Of a stretch of 64,000 nt of DNA, positions 10,766-22,278 are shown one piece after another (position 1 is the first letter of the stretch; each line of letters opens with the position of its first letter). Below the pieces are notes generated by a model. It was not told where the DNA came from. It saw only the letters and a program-made list of their open reading frames with translations, and made no database searches. Both the position numbers and the translations under genes were made by a program. The DNA comes from Nannochloropsis oceanica (Eukaryota > Sar > Eustigmatophyceae > Eustigmatales > Monodopsidaceae): assembly GCA_004519485.1 (NCBI GenBank), contig CP038119.1, positions 186,001 through 250,000 of the forward strand, read 5' to 3'.

Positions 10766-13700
10766 CTAAGGCTGCCCCTCCTCCTGCTGCTCCAAAGACA
10801 CAGGAGTATAGGAAGGAGACACAGGAGATGGTGACAACTGTGAGAGGCGGAACGGCGTCTCATCATTTGTGACAACATCCGTATTTGTGAAGCTCTTCTC
10901 CTCCATCTTCTCTCTTTCTCTTTCTAGCCTCCACGCCTGCCGCCATTCAGCATCCCTGATTTCGTCCTCTGCGCTGGTTTGTTCATCTGTTTTTGCCTTT
11001 CGATGGACGAAGCCAGCCACAAGCGCAATCGCTACCAGCACAAAGAAAGTGATGCCTAAGCCTATTCCTACGTTTGTCATTTTCTTCCCCTCCTTTGCCG
11101 TCTTCGACTTCTCCTCTGTAGAGGAGGAAAGCGAGGAAGAAGCCGACGTGGTAGTGATTTCAGGAGGAGGAGAAGAGGAGGCATTGGCTGCCTTAACAGC
11201 AACAGGAGGGGGCGTCACTTCTACACTCTCTACAGCAGTAAGACTACATATGAGCGATGTCAAAAAAGTTCGGTCGCCCGTCTTCAGTACAATCTTTCCC
11301 GACAGTATGTCGCCCAATAGTTTGCCTACCGTTACAACTGCTGCTTCCGTGGCGCACTCAATGTGAAGACGCAGAAGGATCTTGGGAAAGGAAGAATCAG
11401 AACACTCTTCCCCAGGTGCTAGCAGGCGTCCGTGCAGGATGCGGCGACGACGGCCCGTGTCCAGCTTGACGACGGGGAGGCTGACGTAGGAAGATACTTC
11501 GGGCTTGAGGACCTGATAGAGGGCAATTTGCAGGTATCGGATATCCGAGACAGGCCCAGCATAGACAAAGGAGACTTCCATTTTCTCCATAGGAAGGGTC
11601 GAGGTGGAAGCATCACTCTGCTGCTCGACTGCTGCCATTACAGCAGCCGTGGGCGCTATTGCTGCAGGTGCTGCAGCTGCTTTTGCTGTATCCGGGCGTG
11701 CTGCGCCTACTGCATTTCCTGGGATGCCCGCTGTTGGTGCCCAGGTGAGACGGAAGCGAGGGGGGGGCGTCGGGCGTATGGTGGGGGATCTGGTGGGTCT
11801 GTTGTTGGGCTCAAGGGTGGGCCGACGAGTTCCAGTGGGCGCAAGCTGCGAAGAAGATTTTGAATCAGAGGGCGGGGCCACGGAAGGGGTAATTTGTGTG
11901 GGGGACGCATCCAGCGGAGAATTGCTTCCATCATTCAAGGAGGTGATGTTGACAGGTTCGGCTTCCCCATCGTTATCTCCAGCCTGATGATCGACCATAG
12001 CCGTAGGAGTGCCAGCAGTGGAGGAAGCAGCAACAGCAGGAGAAGCAGCAGCAGCGGGGGAAGTACCAGCGGCAGAAGGAGTAACTCCAGTATCTTTTAT
12101 GTCCACCGCCGGGGAAGGGGGGGACGTCCACGAAGACTGGACCGTAGACGGAGCGAGCACTGCCCCTGCGGTCATTGCTTCAGACATTTCCGAAGCCAGT
12201 AAAACCCTCCCTACAAAGCCATCCACATCCTTTCCAGGCGATAATAGCACCTGCCCCCCCACATTCAAGCTCCCCTTCGTGTAATTCCCACTTAAGTATA
12301 CATTTCCCTTCTCATCAGCCTCCATGGCCGACACTCCATATGTCCCTCTTCTCTCCCCCTCAAAACTCCTCGTCAAAACCACCTGTCCATCCTCCACCTT
12401 GGCTCGAGCAAGGTACACATCACCATCGTTGCTCCCCGGAATCGGCAGTCCCACTTCCGCAGACCACGTCACAGGACGTGTGTACGTACCAGCGACGTAG
12501 ACAAAGCCCATTAAATCTGTTGCAATAGCTGCAACACGCGGCAAAGGTTTCGCCCACACTATCCCTCCCGTGCTTTGACTCAATCTCAATAAGCCCGCCG
12601 TCTTTTTATCACTCATGGCCAGCACCCCCGACGACCAAAAAGCGCCCGTCACAAACACACTGTCACTGCTGTCATCCACCGCAATTTGTAAAGCCGGGCT
12701 CGCATCTACTTCCCCCAAATTCTTGCCCCAAAGCACACTTCCGAATTCGCTATCCATCCGTACCACATAGCCAGCAGGCAGAGCCCTTCTTCCTCCTCCG
12801 AACCGTTTTCCCGAGTCCGTACCTTCGTCATTCGAAAGCGAAAAGACAGGGCTAACTTTCAAACGGGTAGAGTAGAAATAACCCGTGATGAACAATGCAG
12901 AGGCCTGAGGGTAGAGGGTCACATCAGTGGCAAAGTTGTCTTTGTCCCCTTCAAAGACGAGGCCTTCAATCAGATCCCCCGTCGCCATCGAATAATGGTC
13001 AACGTAGATATCAGCCTTGTTCTTCGCGAACAGATTTATACCACCTGAATCATTCTCCTCTTCAGAGGAAATATCGAATAAACCCCCACCACCCATGCCT
13101 TCATCACCGCCATCGTCATCCACCTCCAATCCTGCCGACCACTTCGAGCCAAAGTTCGGCAGGACATCATCATTCTTGTCCACCAATATAGGATCCCCCG
13201 CGTAACCCCCCACCAGATAAATCAATCCATGCTTGGTATCCAAAGCCATACTCGCCACGTCGCTGTCCCCAGTCTGAGAGACCCACTGGATCTTCCCCAA
13301 GGGGCTAACGCGGATGATAAATGTGTTGAGCTCAATCTGGTTCCTCACTCCATAGATGATATTCTCCACCGGCGGGCCTGCCTCCGAGCCGAAAAGCAGC
13401 ACTTCCGACTCGAAATTTCCGACGAGAAAGACACCATCGTCATTAGGGGCTAGGGCAATATCCCTAATATACTCATTCCTGTCCCCACCAAACGGAAAGG
13501 CCCACTCTAACGTGCCCGACGGACGGAATTTTGCCACGTAACAATCCGAGGTCGTGCCGCCGATCATTTTGGAAGCCGGGCCAAAGTTATGCAAAAAAGT
13601 GCTGTCGATGGTGATGGAGTCCGAGCCAAAATCTCCTACAACATAGGTGTTTCCTTTATTGTCCACTTTCATGGCCTTTACCGTCTCGTCGCCTTTAAGA

Positions 13701-13822
13701 CCTGCGATGCGGGAGGCGTAGGTGGTCAAGGACTGGGCATGCGCGAACCCCATGCAAAGAAGCAGCAACACCGAGGAGGCAGCGACGGATACACATGGTC
13801 TTATTGGGGCCATGGGCCACAT
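10766..13822 (-). CDS. Surface protein with seven-motif beta-propeller, P/T stalk, TM and short tail (paralogue A)
   Basis: Intronless, 1018 aa, ATG at 13822. A signal peptide (hydrophobic SSVLLLLCMGFAHA) precedes a mature start at QSLTTYA. The next 550 residues carry seven spaced blade motifs of SBBP/NHL style: YVVGDF, FLVGNF, YLVGGY, FITGYF, FVTGAF, YVAGTY and YLSGNY. A Ser/Thr/Pro/Ala-rich stalk follows (about 555-715) with PTRSPTIRPTPPP-type runs that look O-glycosylated. A folded membrane-proximal domain of roughly 125 residues follows (starts VSFVYAGPVSDI, contains a dibasic GRRRRILHGR site). Then come a linker, one TM helix (IGLGITFFVLVAIALVAGF, about 920-940) and a 78-residue charged tail. 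The 827-residue exon 1 product of the next gene shares this layout, so these are tandem paralogues. The role is unknown; receptor, adhesion or wall anchoring are possible. Confidence 0.85.
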   Translation of the reverse strand: MWPMAPIRPCVSVAASSVLLLLCMGFAHAQSLTTYASRIAGLKGDETVKAMKVDNKGNTYVVGDFGSDSITIDSTFLHNFGPASKMIGGTTSDCYVAKFRPSGTLEWAFPFGGDRNEYIRDIALAPNDDGVFLVGNFESEVLLFGSEAGPPVENIIYGVRNQIELNTFIIRVSPLGKIQWVSQTGDSDVASMALDTKHGLIYLVGGYAGDPILVDKNDDVLPNFGSKWSAGLEVDDDGGDEGMGGGGLFDISSEEENDSGGINLFAKNKADIYVDHYSMATGDLIEGLVFEGDKDNFATDVTLYPQASALFITGYFYSTRLKVSPVFSLSNDEGTDSGKRFGGGRRALPAGYVVRMDSEFGSVLWGKNLGEVDASPALQIAVDDSSDSVFVTGAFWSSGVLAMSDKKTAGLLRLSQSTGGIVWAKPLPRVAAIATDLMGFVYVAGTYTRPVTWSAEVGLPIPGSNDGDVYLARAKVEDGQVVLTRSFEGERRGTYGVSAMEADEKGNVYLSGNYTKGSLNVGGQVLLSPGKDVDGFVGRVLLASEMSEAMTAGAVLAPSTVQSSWTSPPSPAVDIKDTGVTPSAAGTSPAAAASPAVAASSTAGTPTAMVDHQAGDNDGEAEPVNITSLNDGSNSPLDASPTQITPSVAPPSDSKSSSQLAPTGTRRPTLEPNNRPTRSPTIRPTPPPRFRLTWAPTAGIPGNAVGAARPDTAKAAAAPAAIAPTAAVMAAVEQQSDASTSTLPMEKMEVSFVYAGPVSDIRYLQIALYQVLKPEVSSYVSLPVVKLDTGRRRRILHGRLLAPGEECSDSSFPKILLRLHIECATEAAVVTVGKLLGDILSGKIVLKTGDRTFLTSLICSLTAVESVEVTPPPVAVKAANASSSPPPEITTTSASSSLSSSTEEKSKTAKEGKKMTNVGIGLGITFFVLVAIALVAGFVHRKAKTDEQTSAEDEIRDAEWRQAWRLEREREKMEEKSFTNTDVVTNDETPFRLSQLSPSPVSPSYTPVSLEQQEEGQP

Positions 13823-15618
13823 GGCTTGTAAGGATGGATGACTCGCTCAAGGGGGGGAGATGATGTGGAGGAGCTACGCGAAGAAGAAATCCAAGTATGG
13901 ATGAGAGGGTTGCGGTGGCGGCTTCCGACGATTGTTCCTGGAATTGCTCCTGAGCTTGTATCATGTGTGTGTTGATAGTAGTGAGAATGGATAGAGGAAA
14001 GAGACTACCTTGGCACGAGCTAAGACAAATGCGGACGGACATACACGCATCAGAGCCTCACAAGCCTTGAGATGATTAAAGTACGTAAGACCTGGGCACC
14101 CTCTAATAGATATATCATGCTCTGCACGGTACAGCGTCGATCTTCTTCCGGACTTGCCATTAAAAGCCCTTTTCGAGGGTTCATCCAATAAAAATAAGAC
14201 AAGACAAGACAGAGAAAGTTTGATTACGTTACGTTGGGGCAGCCAATTGATTGAATGGGGATGTCACGCCCACCCACACAGGGACGTGCGAGGCAATTAC
14301 AATGGCCGCTTTACTGCGTGTGTACTGAAATGCGTGGATTCATCTTTTCATCCAGATAGAAGATATATCACGTACTTTAACTTCTTCAATGCCAGTAAGA
14401 AGGGTTCTCTGACTTGAGTGCGAGAGGAGCGGGAGGAGGGGTGGAACGAAGCGAGGGAGTGATTACTCACGCTCCTTTGAAGGCGCCGCTCTCGTCCCAG
14501 ACTAAATACAAGTATCAGTGCATGTCAAAAATATAATATTGGCGCGCTTCAATTCTTGTTTGGGTTGTAAGGGAGGGATGGGTCTTGAGTGAAGCCCTTT
14601 TGGGATCCAACCAACTGTCAAGTTATATGCCGCTAACGGCTGATCTGCAACGGAAAATCAAATAATTTTGCGTCCAGCCATGAAGAAGACAACATATGCC
14701 TGTCATTTGGAACTAATACCAGTAGACCAAGGATATCGTGCCTACAATGACAAACAAAGGAGGAGGCATATCAAAAGGACGTGTCTTGCTTGTCTTGTTG
14801 TTTTGCTGAGTCTATGGTAGGAGGTGCGACCTTGATAAACAAATGTGCGACTTGACTTGACCTGACCAAACGTCTTCTTTTGCGTGCACCCTCCAGGAGG
14901 ATTGTAAATAGCGTGTATTAAAGTACTGTAAGGAATATATCCCCATGAAAAGATTGCTTAGGCGGCATTGGTTCCAAGCTTGACAAGTATTGCCAATAGG
15001 CCGTCCATGTCAGCGCACTTGAGGATCTTGCGTTTGATGATCGCGCATTAATATTCCTGTGGGGTGGTATGCTTTTGAATGATTGATTTGGATTGAATCG
15101 TTTTGGGTCAACTCCTCATACAAATCCTCCTCCATCCACTTGAAGAAATGGAGGCAGTGAAAAGACATACAAGTCATTAGCTTCATTGTCTAGCTTTCTA
15201 CTCTTGTTTCTTTCTCCAGTTCTCTGTCTAGATACTTCGTCTCCATCCTGTATCGTCGCTGTTCTTGTTATCATATGTAGAATTTTACCAAGAATGTTGG
15301 TCCTCATAATTTTCCTCCTTATCTGTGTCTCTCTTTTACGAATACAAATTTAAAAATACCGAAGGAAAATCACTTTTTCCTGAGCAATTTCTTATACACT
15401 CACGTATCTTTGCTCATTGGCGTGCAATCTCTCCTACTATTTTATCTCCTTTTCTCACCTTTTCTGCACTCGCTCTTTTGATGCTTTTCTCTACTCACTC
15501 CAATCGAGCCTCGTAGCATTTAATCTCTCCTGCTTATCTCCATCCTAATTGCTCTTTTCTTTCTTTCCTCTACTCTCTCCGATTAATTAATGAATTGCTA
15601 TCCAAATTCGAAATCAAT
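13823..15618. other. Intergenic between the two propeller genes
   Basis: 1.8 kb between tandem minus-strand genes: the promoter of paralogue A and the 3' flank of paralogue B. Only short, unconserved open frames occur. AT-rich and pyrimidine-rich stretches lie at 15100-15600. No RNA gene is recognised. Confidence 0.4.
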
Positions 15619-18600
15619 TTACTTCCTGGATGGTGATGCATCGCCTCCTCCCCCGCCCCCTCCTCCGTTTCCACGCTTCATGAATGAATACTTGGAGGCC
15701 TCAGCAGGAGGTTGAGGGCTACCCGCCCGTGCGGCCGTCGCCGCCGTGGACGTGGTCGAGCCAACATTCATCGTAGAGGTGGCCGTTGTAAACATCTGTC
15801 CCCCATTCTTCCACTTCTCTTTCTCCTGGGCTAATACTGAGGCATATCGCAGCTTGAGCTCGTTCTTCTGCGTAAGCATGGCTGCCTCGTGTTCCTCCTG
15901 CCATCGGGCCTTCTCCGCCGCCATCTCATCCTCCCACTGCGCCCGGGCATCTGTCAATGCAACCATTTGCTCTTGCTCCGTTCCTGTTGCCCCTGCTAAG
16001 GCTGCAGCCAACGTCTTGGCGTGCTCCTCTGAGAGTTTTTTGCGTTGGGCTGCCAAAGAGGCCTGCAAGCTCGTTGCGTGCTCCTGCTTCGCTCGCTCCC
16101 TCTCCGCGGCCAAGGCCGAAGCCAGGCTGCCCGCATGTTCCTGCATCCACTTCTCCCGTTCCGCGGCAATCGCGGCTCCTACTCCCGAGGGGTGGTTGGG
16201 ATTTAAAATGTCCTTTTGCATGCGGAGAGATTCCGCATGCTCTTGCTCCCACGCTGCCCTCTCCTTTTCCATCGCCTCCAACGCTTCCTGGTGCCACTTT
16301 TCCTTCTCCTGCATCATGGCCTGACCATACCGTTGCTTCAACATATTCTTCTGGGCAAATAACTCCGCTTCTCGCTCTTGCCGCTCGCGCTCCTTTTCCT
16401 CGGCTACAGCCGCCTTGAGTGCTTGGGTGTGCTCGTGCGTCATCTTCTCCCGCTCGGCGAGCAGAGCAGCAGTCGTCAGACCTTCGGAATTCCCTGACGC
16501 CGCCGCTTGCAAGGACGTGAGCAACGACGCCTTCTCCTGCTCCCATTTCTCCATCTCCGCCGTCAAGGCCGCAGCATACCGGAGCTTCAGCGTTTGTTTC
16601 TGCGTGGCCAACGCAGTCTGTTGCTCGGCCTCCCACTTCTCCCTCTCCTCCTGCAGCGCTGATGTTACGTCGTCCGCATACCCCTGCTCCCATTTCTCCT
16701 TCTCAGCCGCCAACGCAGCTGCTATAGCTTCTTCCTGGGCTTGTTGCCATTTGGCTTCTGCGGCAGACATGAGAGAAATATGCTCCTGAGTGAGACGGTT
16801 GCGTTCTGCTGTCACAGCTTCAACCAGGGCGCTCCCTCCCTCCTTTCCTTTTCCTTCGCTCCCTCCTGTCGTTTGCTGTTGCAGCTGCCACTTCTCCTTC
16901 TCCTTGGCTACTGCCGCACTGATGAGAGCCTCTTGCTCCGCTTCCCATTTTTCCTTGTCCCCCGGCAGCACCACCCCTCCCTTTCCTTGTGCAGCACTGC
17001 GACGGACGGCCGCCAAAGTCCTCGTATGCTCATCCCTTAACCTGTCTCCTTCTCTAGCAACGGCCTCAGCCACTGCAACGTTTAGAGCTGCCTCATGTTC
17101 TTTTGCTAGCTTGGCCCGCTCCGCAGCGTGACGCTCCTTCTCCTGAGCGATCGCTCGGGCAAGCTCGGGCGAGCTCACTATGGACCCTCCACCTGAGACA
17201 GGCATCGACGCGGGGCCGGAGGGGGACAGGTCTAAAGCCGTGAAAAACTTGTCTTGCCTTCCCACCTCTCGCGCCGCAGGGCGGGCTGAGGCTGCTCGCA
17301 ACCGCTGCCTGCGCTGCGTCATCGTGTGATGACCATAAAGGGCACCCAATGCGAGAACGAGAAAGAAAAATCCCAGCACAAAGCCACCTCCAAGCCATAG
17401 GCCTCGCTGGCCCTGGCAATTCACTTCCGTCGTTCCGCCCACGTCCGAGGCACCCGAGGTGGTGATGGCCGGAACGACCTGAGGGGGAGGCATGAACGTC
17501 TTGCTCTCCATCAAGGGAGAAAGCGACGTACCACGGTAGTCCACATTGCACAAGACGCCGTTGTCAAAGACTGAGAATCCATTATCTAACGCCAGCACGC
17601 CCTTGACCAGGTCATCGAGCAATCCGAGAATTTTGGAAGTAGCCGCCCTATTTTTGGCTTCGATAAAGAAAGGGAGGCTGAACCTGGCTGCCCTGCTGTC
17701 TCCACAACGGTTTACACTCAGGAAGCGACCGAATAGTTCCTCCTGCTGCTGCTGCTCGGGGGAGGACTGATGGCGCCTGAGCTCCGTGAAAAACAGGGAG
17801 CGGGAGGAAGAAGAAGAGGAAGAAGAGGAGGAGGAGGAGGTACTAGATTCTTGCAGCCTGCGGGTACCGCCGCTGCTGGGGATGAAGGTTGCATAGGAGG
17901 TGGCTGTGTGGTGCAGGGTAGTAAAGAGGGAGAAAAAAAGGGAAGAAGAGAAGGAGAAATTAGATAATGTGTTTCGATAGGATCAATCAACCAGCTTTCT
18001 CATTTTTTTGCGCCTTCAGAAGAAAGTCTTCGTCTATCTCCCCCCTCCCTCGTTGCCCCTGCGACCCACAAGACCTTACTGCTGCCATATGTATACATGG
18101 ACATTCATCCTCCTTCCTTTCAGCAATACATGTATAAATTCTCTGATTCCTTCCCTCTCTCTCTCCTGTCCTTACTTCCTCCTTTCTAAATAACTTACCA
18201 TAAGGCCGTAACAGCTGGTACAAAGACCGCTGAAACTCCAAAATACTCGATTGCTGCCCCGCGTACGTCAGTACCATATCGACGCTCGTCCCTGTCGCCA
18301 AAGCTGTTGTGCTGCTTGTGTCCACCACCGACGCTGCTGGGACCCCTCCAAGCCCTACACTTCCTGCTGTAGGCACGTTGTCCGTAGTCGCACCCATGGT
18401 CTGCATGTCCGTTGGTGTGCCCATGCCTGTTGTTGCAGTTGTTGCTCCCACCTTACTGGCCGTAGGATTGGGGGTATCTTTCGTGGTAGGCACCGCGGTT
18501 GGAAGGCGGGAGGGAGCACGAGTAGGAGGACTTGGGGTTGGACTTGAGGTGGGACGGGTGGTGGGTACGCGGGTCGGGCGTGTGGTGGGAACGCGCGTAG

Positions 18601-20470
18601 GCGCCTTGGTCAAGAGTGCTTGGGCAGCGGCCCATTCCACGGTGGTGGGGGCCGGAGTAGGGGAGAGGGTGGTAGGGGCAAACGTAGGGCTTTTGGAGGG
18701 GGGAGGACGTGGGGTAGGTGCGGCTGTGGTGGTCCTGACAGCAGCAGCCATCCGGCCTGCGAAGCCGTCGCTGTTGCCGCTCCCCGGCGTCTTGAGCTGT
18801 TTGCCCGCAAAGGTCAAAGCACCTGATGTGTAATTTCCCGCCCAATAAGCATTGCCCATGCGGTCCATTTGAAAATCATTGACGCTGTACCGTCCTGTAC
18901 TCCCTCCTCCGAAACGGTCCACCTCTACCACCGTTCCGTTCGCCGCGGCATCAATCCTTGCCAGGTACAAATCCCCATTCGCGCTGCTCGCAATCAGATT
19001 CGGGATCTCGTATGAAAAGCTCGTGGAGCCTGTGAAGATACCCGTCACCAGCAGCCCCCCATTCTGGTCCACCCCCACCTGCTGCGTCTGCGGTAGACCC
19101 CTCACCCACATAATCTTGCCTGTCGCCGCATCCATCCTCAACAGCGTCGGCAACGTGCTACTCCCAATCGCCCCCGCCGTCGTTTTCATCAACGAAACCA
19201 TCTCCGGCGAGCCAAATGTCCCTGCCACATACAAAACATCCCCTCCAAATGTTCGCCTCGTCGTGTCCAACGCCAGCCTCAGAGGCCGCGACCCTGCCGC
19301 CACGCCCAAACTCTTCCCCCACACCATTTGCATGGTCGTCGGATCCAACTTTCCAACAAACCCGTATACACTCCCCTGGTTCGGCTCCAGCGTATTTCTC
19401 AAAATCAAATTTTTGGCCATGCGTAGATCCCCTGATTCCGAAAATCCCGCAACCACTACCGACCGCTCCTTTCCTCTCTCCTCCCCTCCTTCCAACAAGA
19501 GATCTGTCGGACTCTCGTTCATCTCCCCCGTAAATACCGTGCCAGCAACCAACTCCCCGGTCGCCGTCGAGTAATAGTCCACATAGATGTCTGTCAATGT
19601 ACCATCATCTCCTCCTTCCGTAGGGTCTCTTGCAAAGGGATCATCCTCCCAAAAATCAGTACTCTTCTTCTCCTCCATATCTGTGAACACGTTCACCTCT
19701 GTCACCGTGTCCTCCGACGCGCCCGACCCATCATCGTCCACGTCGGGCGGCGCCGCGGTCCGCCATTGGTCGATTCGTTTCCAGTTCTCATCATCGTTGG
19801 TCGTCAAGAGATAAGAGGGGAAGGTCCCGGTGATATAGACGCGCTCCAAGGCCACGTCCACACTCACGCTTGCTATGTTCGTGTCCCCCGTCTGCGTTGT
19901 CCAAATTACCTTCCCTACCGAGGAGATCTTGACGATAAACACGTTCGATGGCAAGGCCACCTCGTCAAAAATAATGTTCTCCATGACCTCGCTATTCTTC
20001 TCGGACTTCACCGGACTGAAACTCATGCGAGCGGACTTAAACACACCAACAACATAAGCGAATTCCCCTGCAGGCTCCACTACAACGTCCACCACGATAT
20101 CGTCCTTGTCGCCACCCCAGCTAGCCGCCCAGTCCAAAGAGCCATCTGCTCGAAAACGAGCCAGGAAAATATCTGCGCTGTCCACAGGTCCGGAGTTGGT
20201 GAGGGTTGTCGTGTCCGCTACAGTGACGGTCCCCGACCGATAGTTCCCCACCACCAGCACATTTCCCGCATTGTCCACTGAGAGGGCTTGGGCCGTATCT
20301 TCGTAATTCATAGCACCGGTGATCATGGTCGCATATGGGGTCAGTGATTGGGCATTCGCCTCGTTGGCGCAAAAGGCCAACAGCCCCACGACCAGCAGGA
20401 TGGCCGCTCGCCATGGAGAGGTAATGCCTCCTTCTTGCGGGTAACTCCGCCGTTTGTGCCAGGCCCACAT
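15619..20470 (-). CDS. Surface protein with seven-motif beta-propeller, P/T stalk, TM and long coiled-coil tail (paralogue B)
   Basis: Two exons, 20470-18199 and 17903-15619, joined in frame through a split Ala codon (TATG/CCACC) give 1518 aa. The signal peptide ends near ANEANA and the mature start is QSLTPYA, matching paralogue A. Seven blade motifs (VVGNY, VVGVF, ITGTF, VAGFS, VAGTF, VTGIF, WAGNY) span about residues 60-560. A stalk of PTTRPTRVPTTRPTS repeats follows, then a membrane-proximal domain like that of A. One TM helix (LWLGGGFVLGFFFLVLALGALYG) lies near 925-947. The intracellular part differs from A: about 570 residues, most of it (about 1000-1480) a coiled coil of EKEKWEAEQ heptads with a recurring QK-LK-RYA-EKEKW unit, ending in a Gly-rich, basic tail. 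The splice junction falls inside the membrane-proximal domain. Function unknown. Confidence 0.83.
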
Positions 20471-22278
20471 ACTTTCTTGTATGGCTTTGGGATTCGTGCT
20501 TGTGTGCTTGTAAAGATATGTTTGCTTATATTTATGCTTTGCGACTGCTACTGATTAGACCCCTCGTATCGACGACTTGCTAGCACCGGTCCATGCCAAA
20601 GACGAAGGAAGACCGGAAGATCTCTCAAGAAGCGTCCACTGCATTGTGTGAGAAAAGAGTGAAAGAGCATGAGTGTCGCGGGCGGTGACTTGAGATCGCA
20701 CTTTAGGGTTTATGGCTTGCAAAGCTAAAGGATACTTGAATCTCGACTATGAGCGGCGGCTCGATGGGAGACGAAGACAAGTTAACGGCCGTAATTTTTG
20801 AGCATGGGCCAAAGAGTGGGCATGTTGTCCACACGCATGCAAGCCCTACCCTATTCTGCCCCCCTATACATCCCTTTTGCTCTTTTCCAAATATGCGTCT
20901 GCATGCATTCATCCTATTGTTCACGCCTGAAAAAAGAAGCAAAAAGAGGAGGAATAGCTGCCCCAAGCCGGGTAGATGAAATATTCCGTTGAGGTGGATT
21001 GCCCTCATGGACTCTTACCCGAAAAAGCTTCCTCAAAAAAAGGCCTGTACAAAGGTATACTCTAGAATGGAAAGCATGACACTTCCTTCTTAATGTTGAA
21101 ACTGTGTTCAACTCATTTTGGCTTTACATTTACTTCTCCCTTTCTTCTCTTTCCCCTGATGGGTGGGTCTGCCACCTATCCTGCGGCATGAGTTGCGCGA
21201 GCTCGATATGGGTGGTCACGGCTACTCCTGGGGTACAGCAATTCAAACAACAAAAATAAGTGATATGGATTACTATTCAATACAGGAATTTCATTATGCC
21301 ACATGCGAAGAAACAGTCAGGCTAAGATGGCTTTGATGGCGCTGGTCACGAAGTGGTTTCTGCTACTACCGCTGGAGCATTATGATACATCGATTTAAAT
21401 GTTCAAGTCTGTGAGAGAACCCTCCCACTGTGTTGCTCGAATGTCTTGATTATGTTGCTATCAGCTTCCTTTTCCTCCCTCTTTTTCTTGAACTGGGAAA
21501 ATTGTGGTAGCAAGCTATGGAGAAGGAACATTTATCAAGCAGTATCATGGGATGTTGCACCCTGTCACCACGTCTCTTCGACAAGGAGAATTGATGGAAG
21601 GAGCAAAGGTAAGACAATAGGAAAAGGAAAGTTTTCCATGCGAAAAAGTGTACAATTGAGGATACAAGATGCAACTATGCCCTCTCATCATACATATTTT
21701 ATGCTATGTTCTCCTTGCATACAAGCTTGCTGCTGTTCAGTTCATATCTGGCAATGTAGTTCTTTTTTTCGTAGCTATCCTACAAACCTAGAACTATCGC
21801 GTGCAACCTGACGTCGTCTAGGAATTGCATACGAGGGGAATCGTTCCCACAAAATAATGTGGTGTATAGTTCCCCTTTTCTTGGTACACGACTTAATTGG
21901 TGCAGTGCACGGTTGCCGGATTGGTCTGATTCGACAACACCTTTGGATCCTCACCACAACCTTGCTAGTGAGCAACACGTCTCCTCGGCAGTGTTTCGCT
22001 TTCTCTATGGGACCGTGTCTCACCCTTTCGCTCCTGACAAATAAATCGATGGCAAAAGTTCCATCGAAATTTGGCGGTGATTGTGTAGCCTGTCGACGTC
22101 GACGCGAGCTCTAACAGCGCAGGGGTTCGTGGAAAGGAAAGCCCGCTAATCGCCAGATCACACCCACCGCCAAATTCCGCGCCGAGGGCATTTCCGCACA
22201 TGACTTCTTCCTTCTTCCTCATTCGTTGACTGTATTCCTCACACTCAGTCTACACTGCCGAACACGAGAACAGATCGG
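20471..22278. promoter_or_regulatory. Long divergent intergenic region (propeller B / low-complexity gene)
   Basis: 1.8 kb between two outward-facing genes. Small open frames show no conserved sequence. The segment nearest the right-hand gene contains a 12-bp inverted repeat with E2F-like cores (separate entry) and a short hairpin (TCGATGG/CCATCGA, near 22046-22067). Confidence 0.4.
22068..22176. promoter_or_regulatory. Perfect 12-bp inverted repeat with TTTGGCGG cores
   Basis: AATTTGGCGGTG at 22068-22079 recurs in exact reverse complement at 22165-22176, about 100 bp upstream of the ATG at 22279. TTTGGCGG fits the WTTSSCSS consensus described for plant E2F/DP sites. The repeat is seen directly; the E2F reading is inference. 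Confidence 0.45.
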
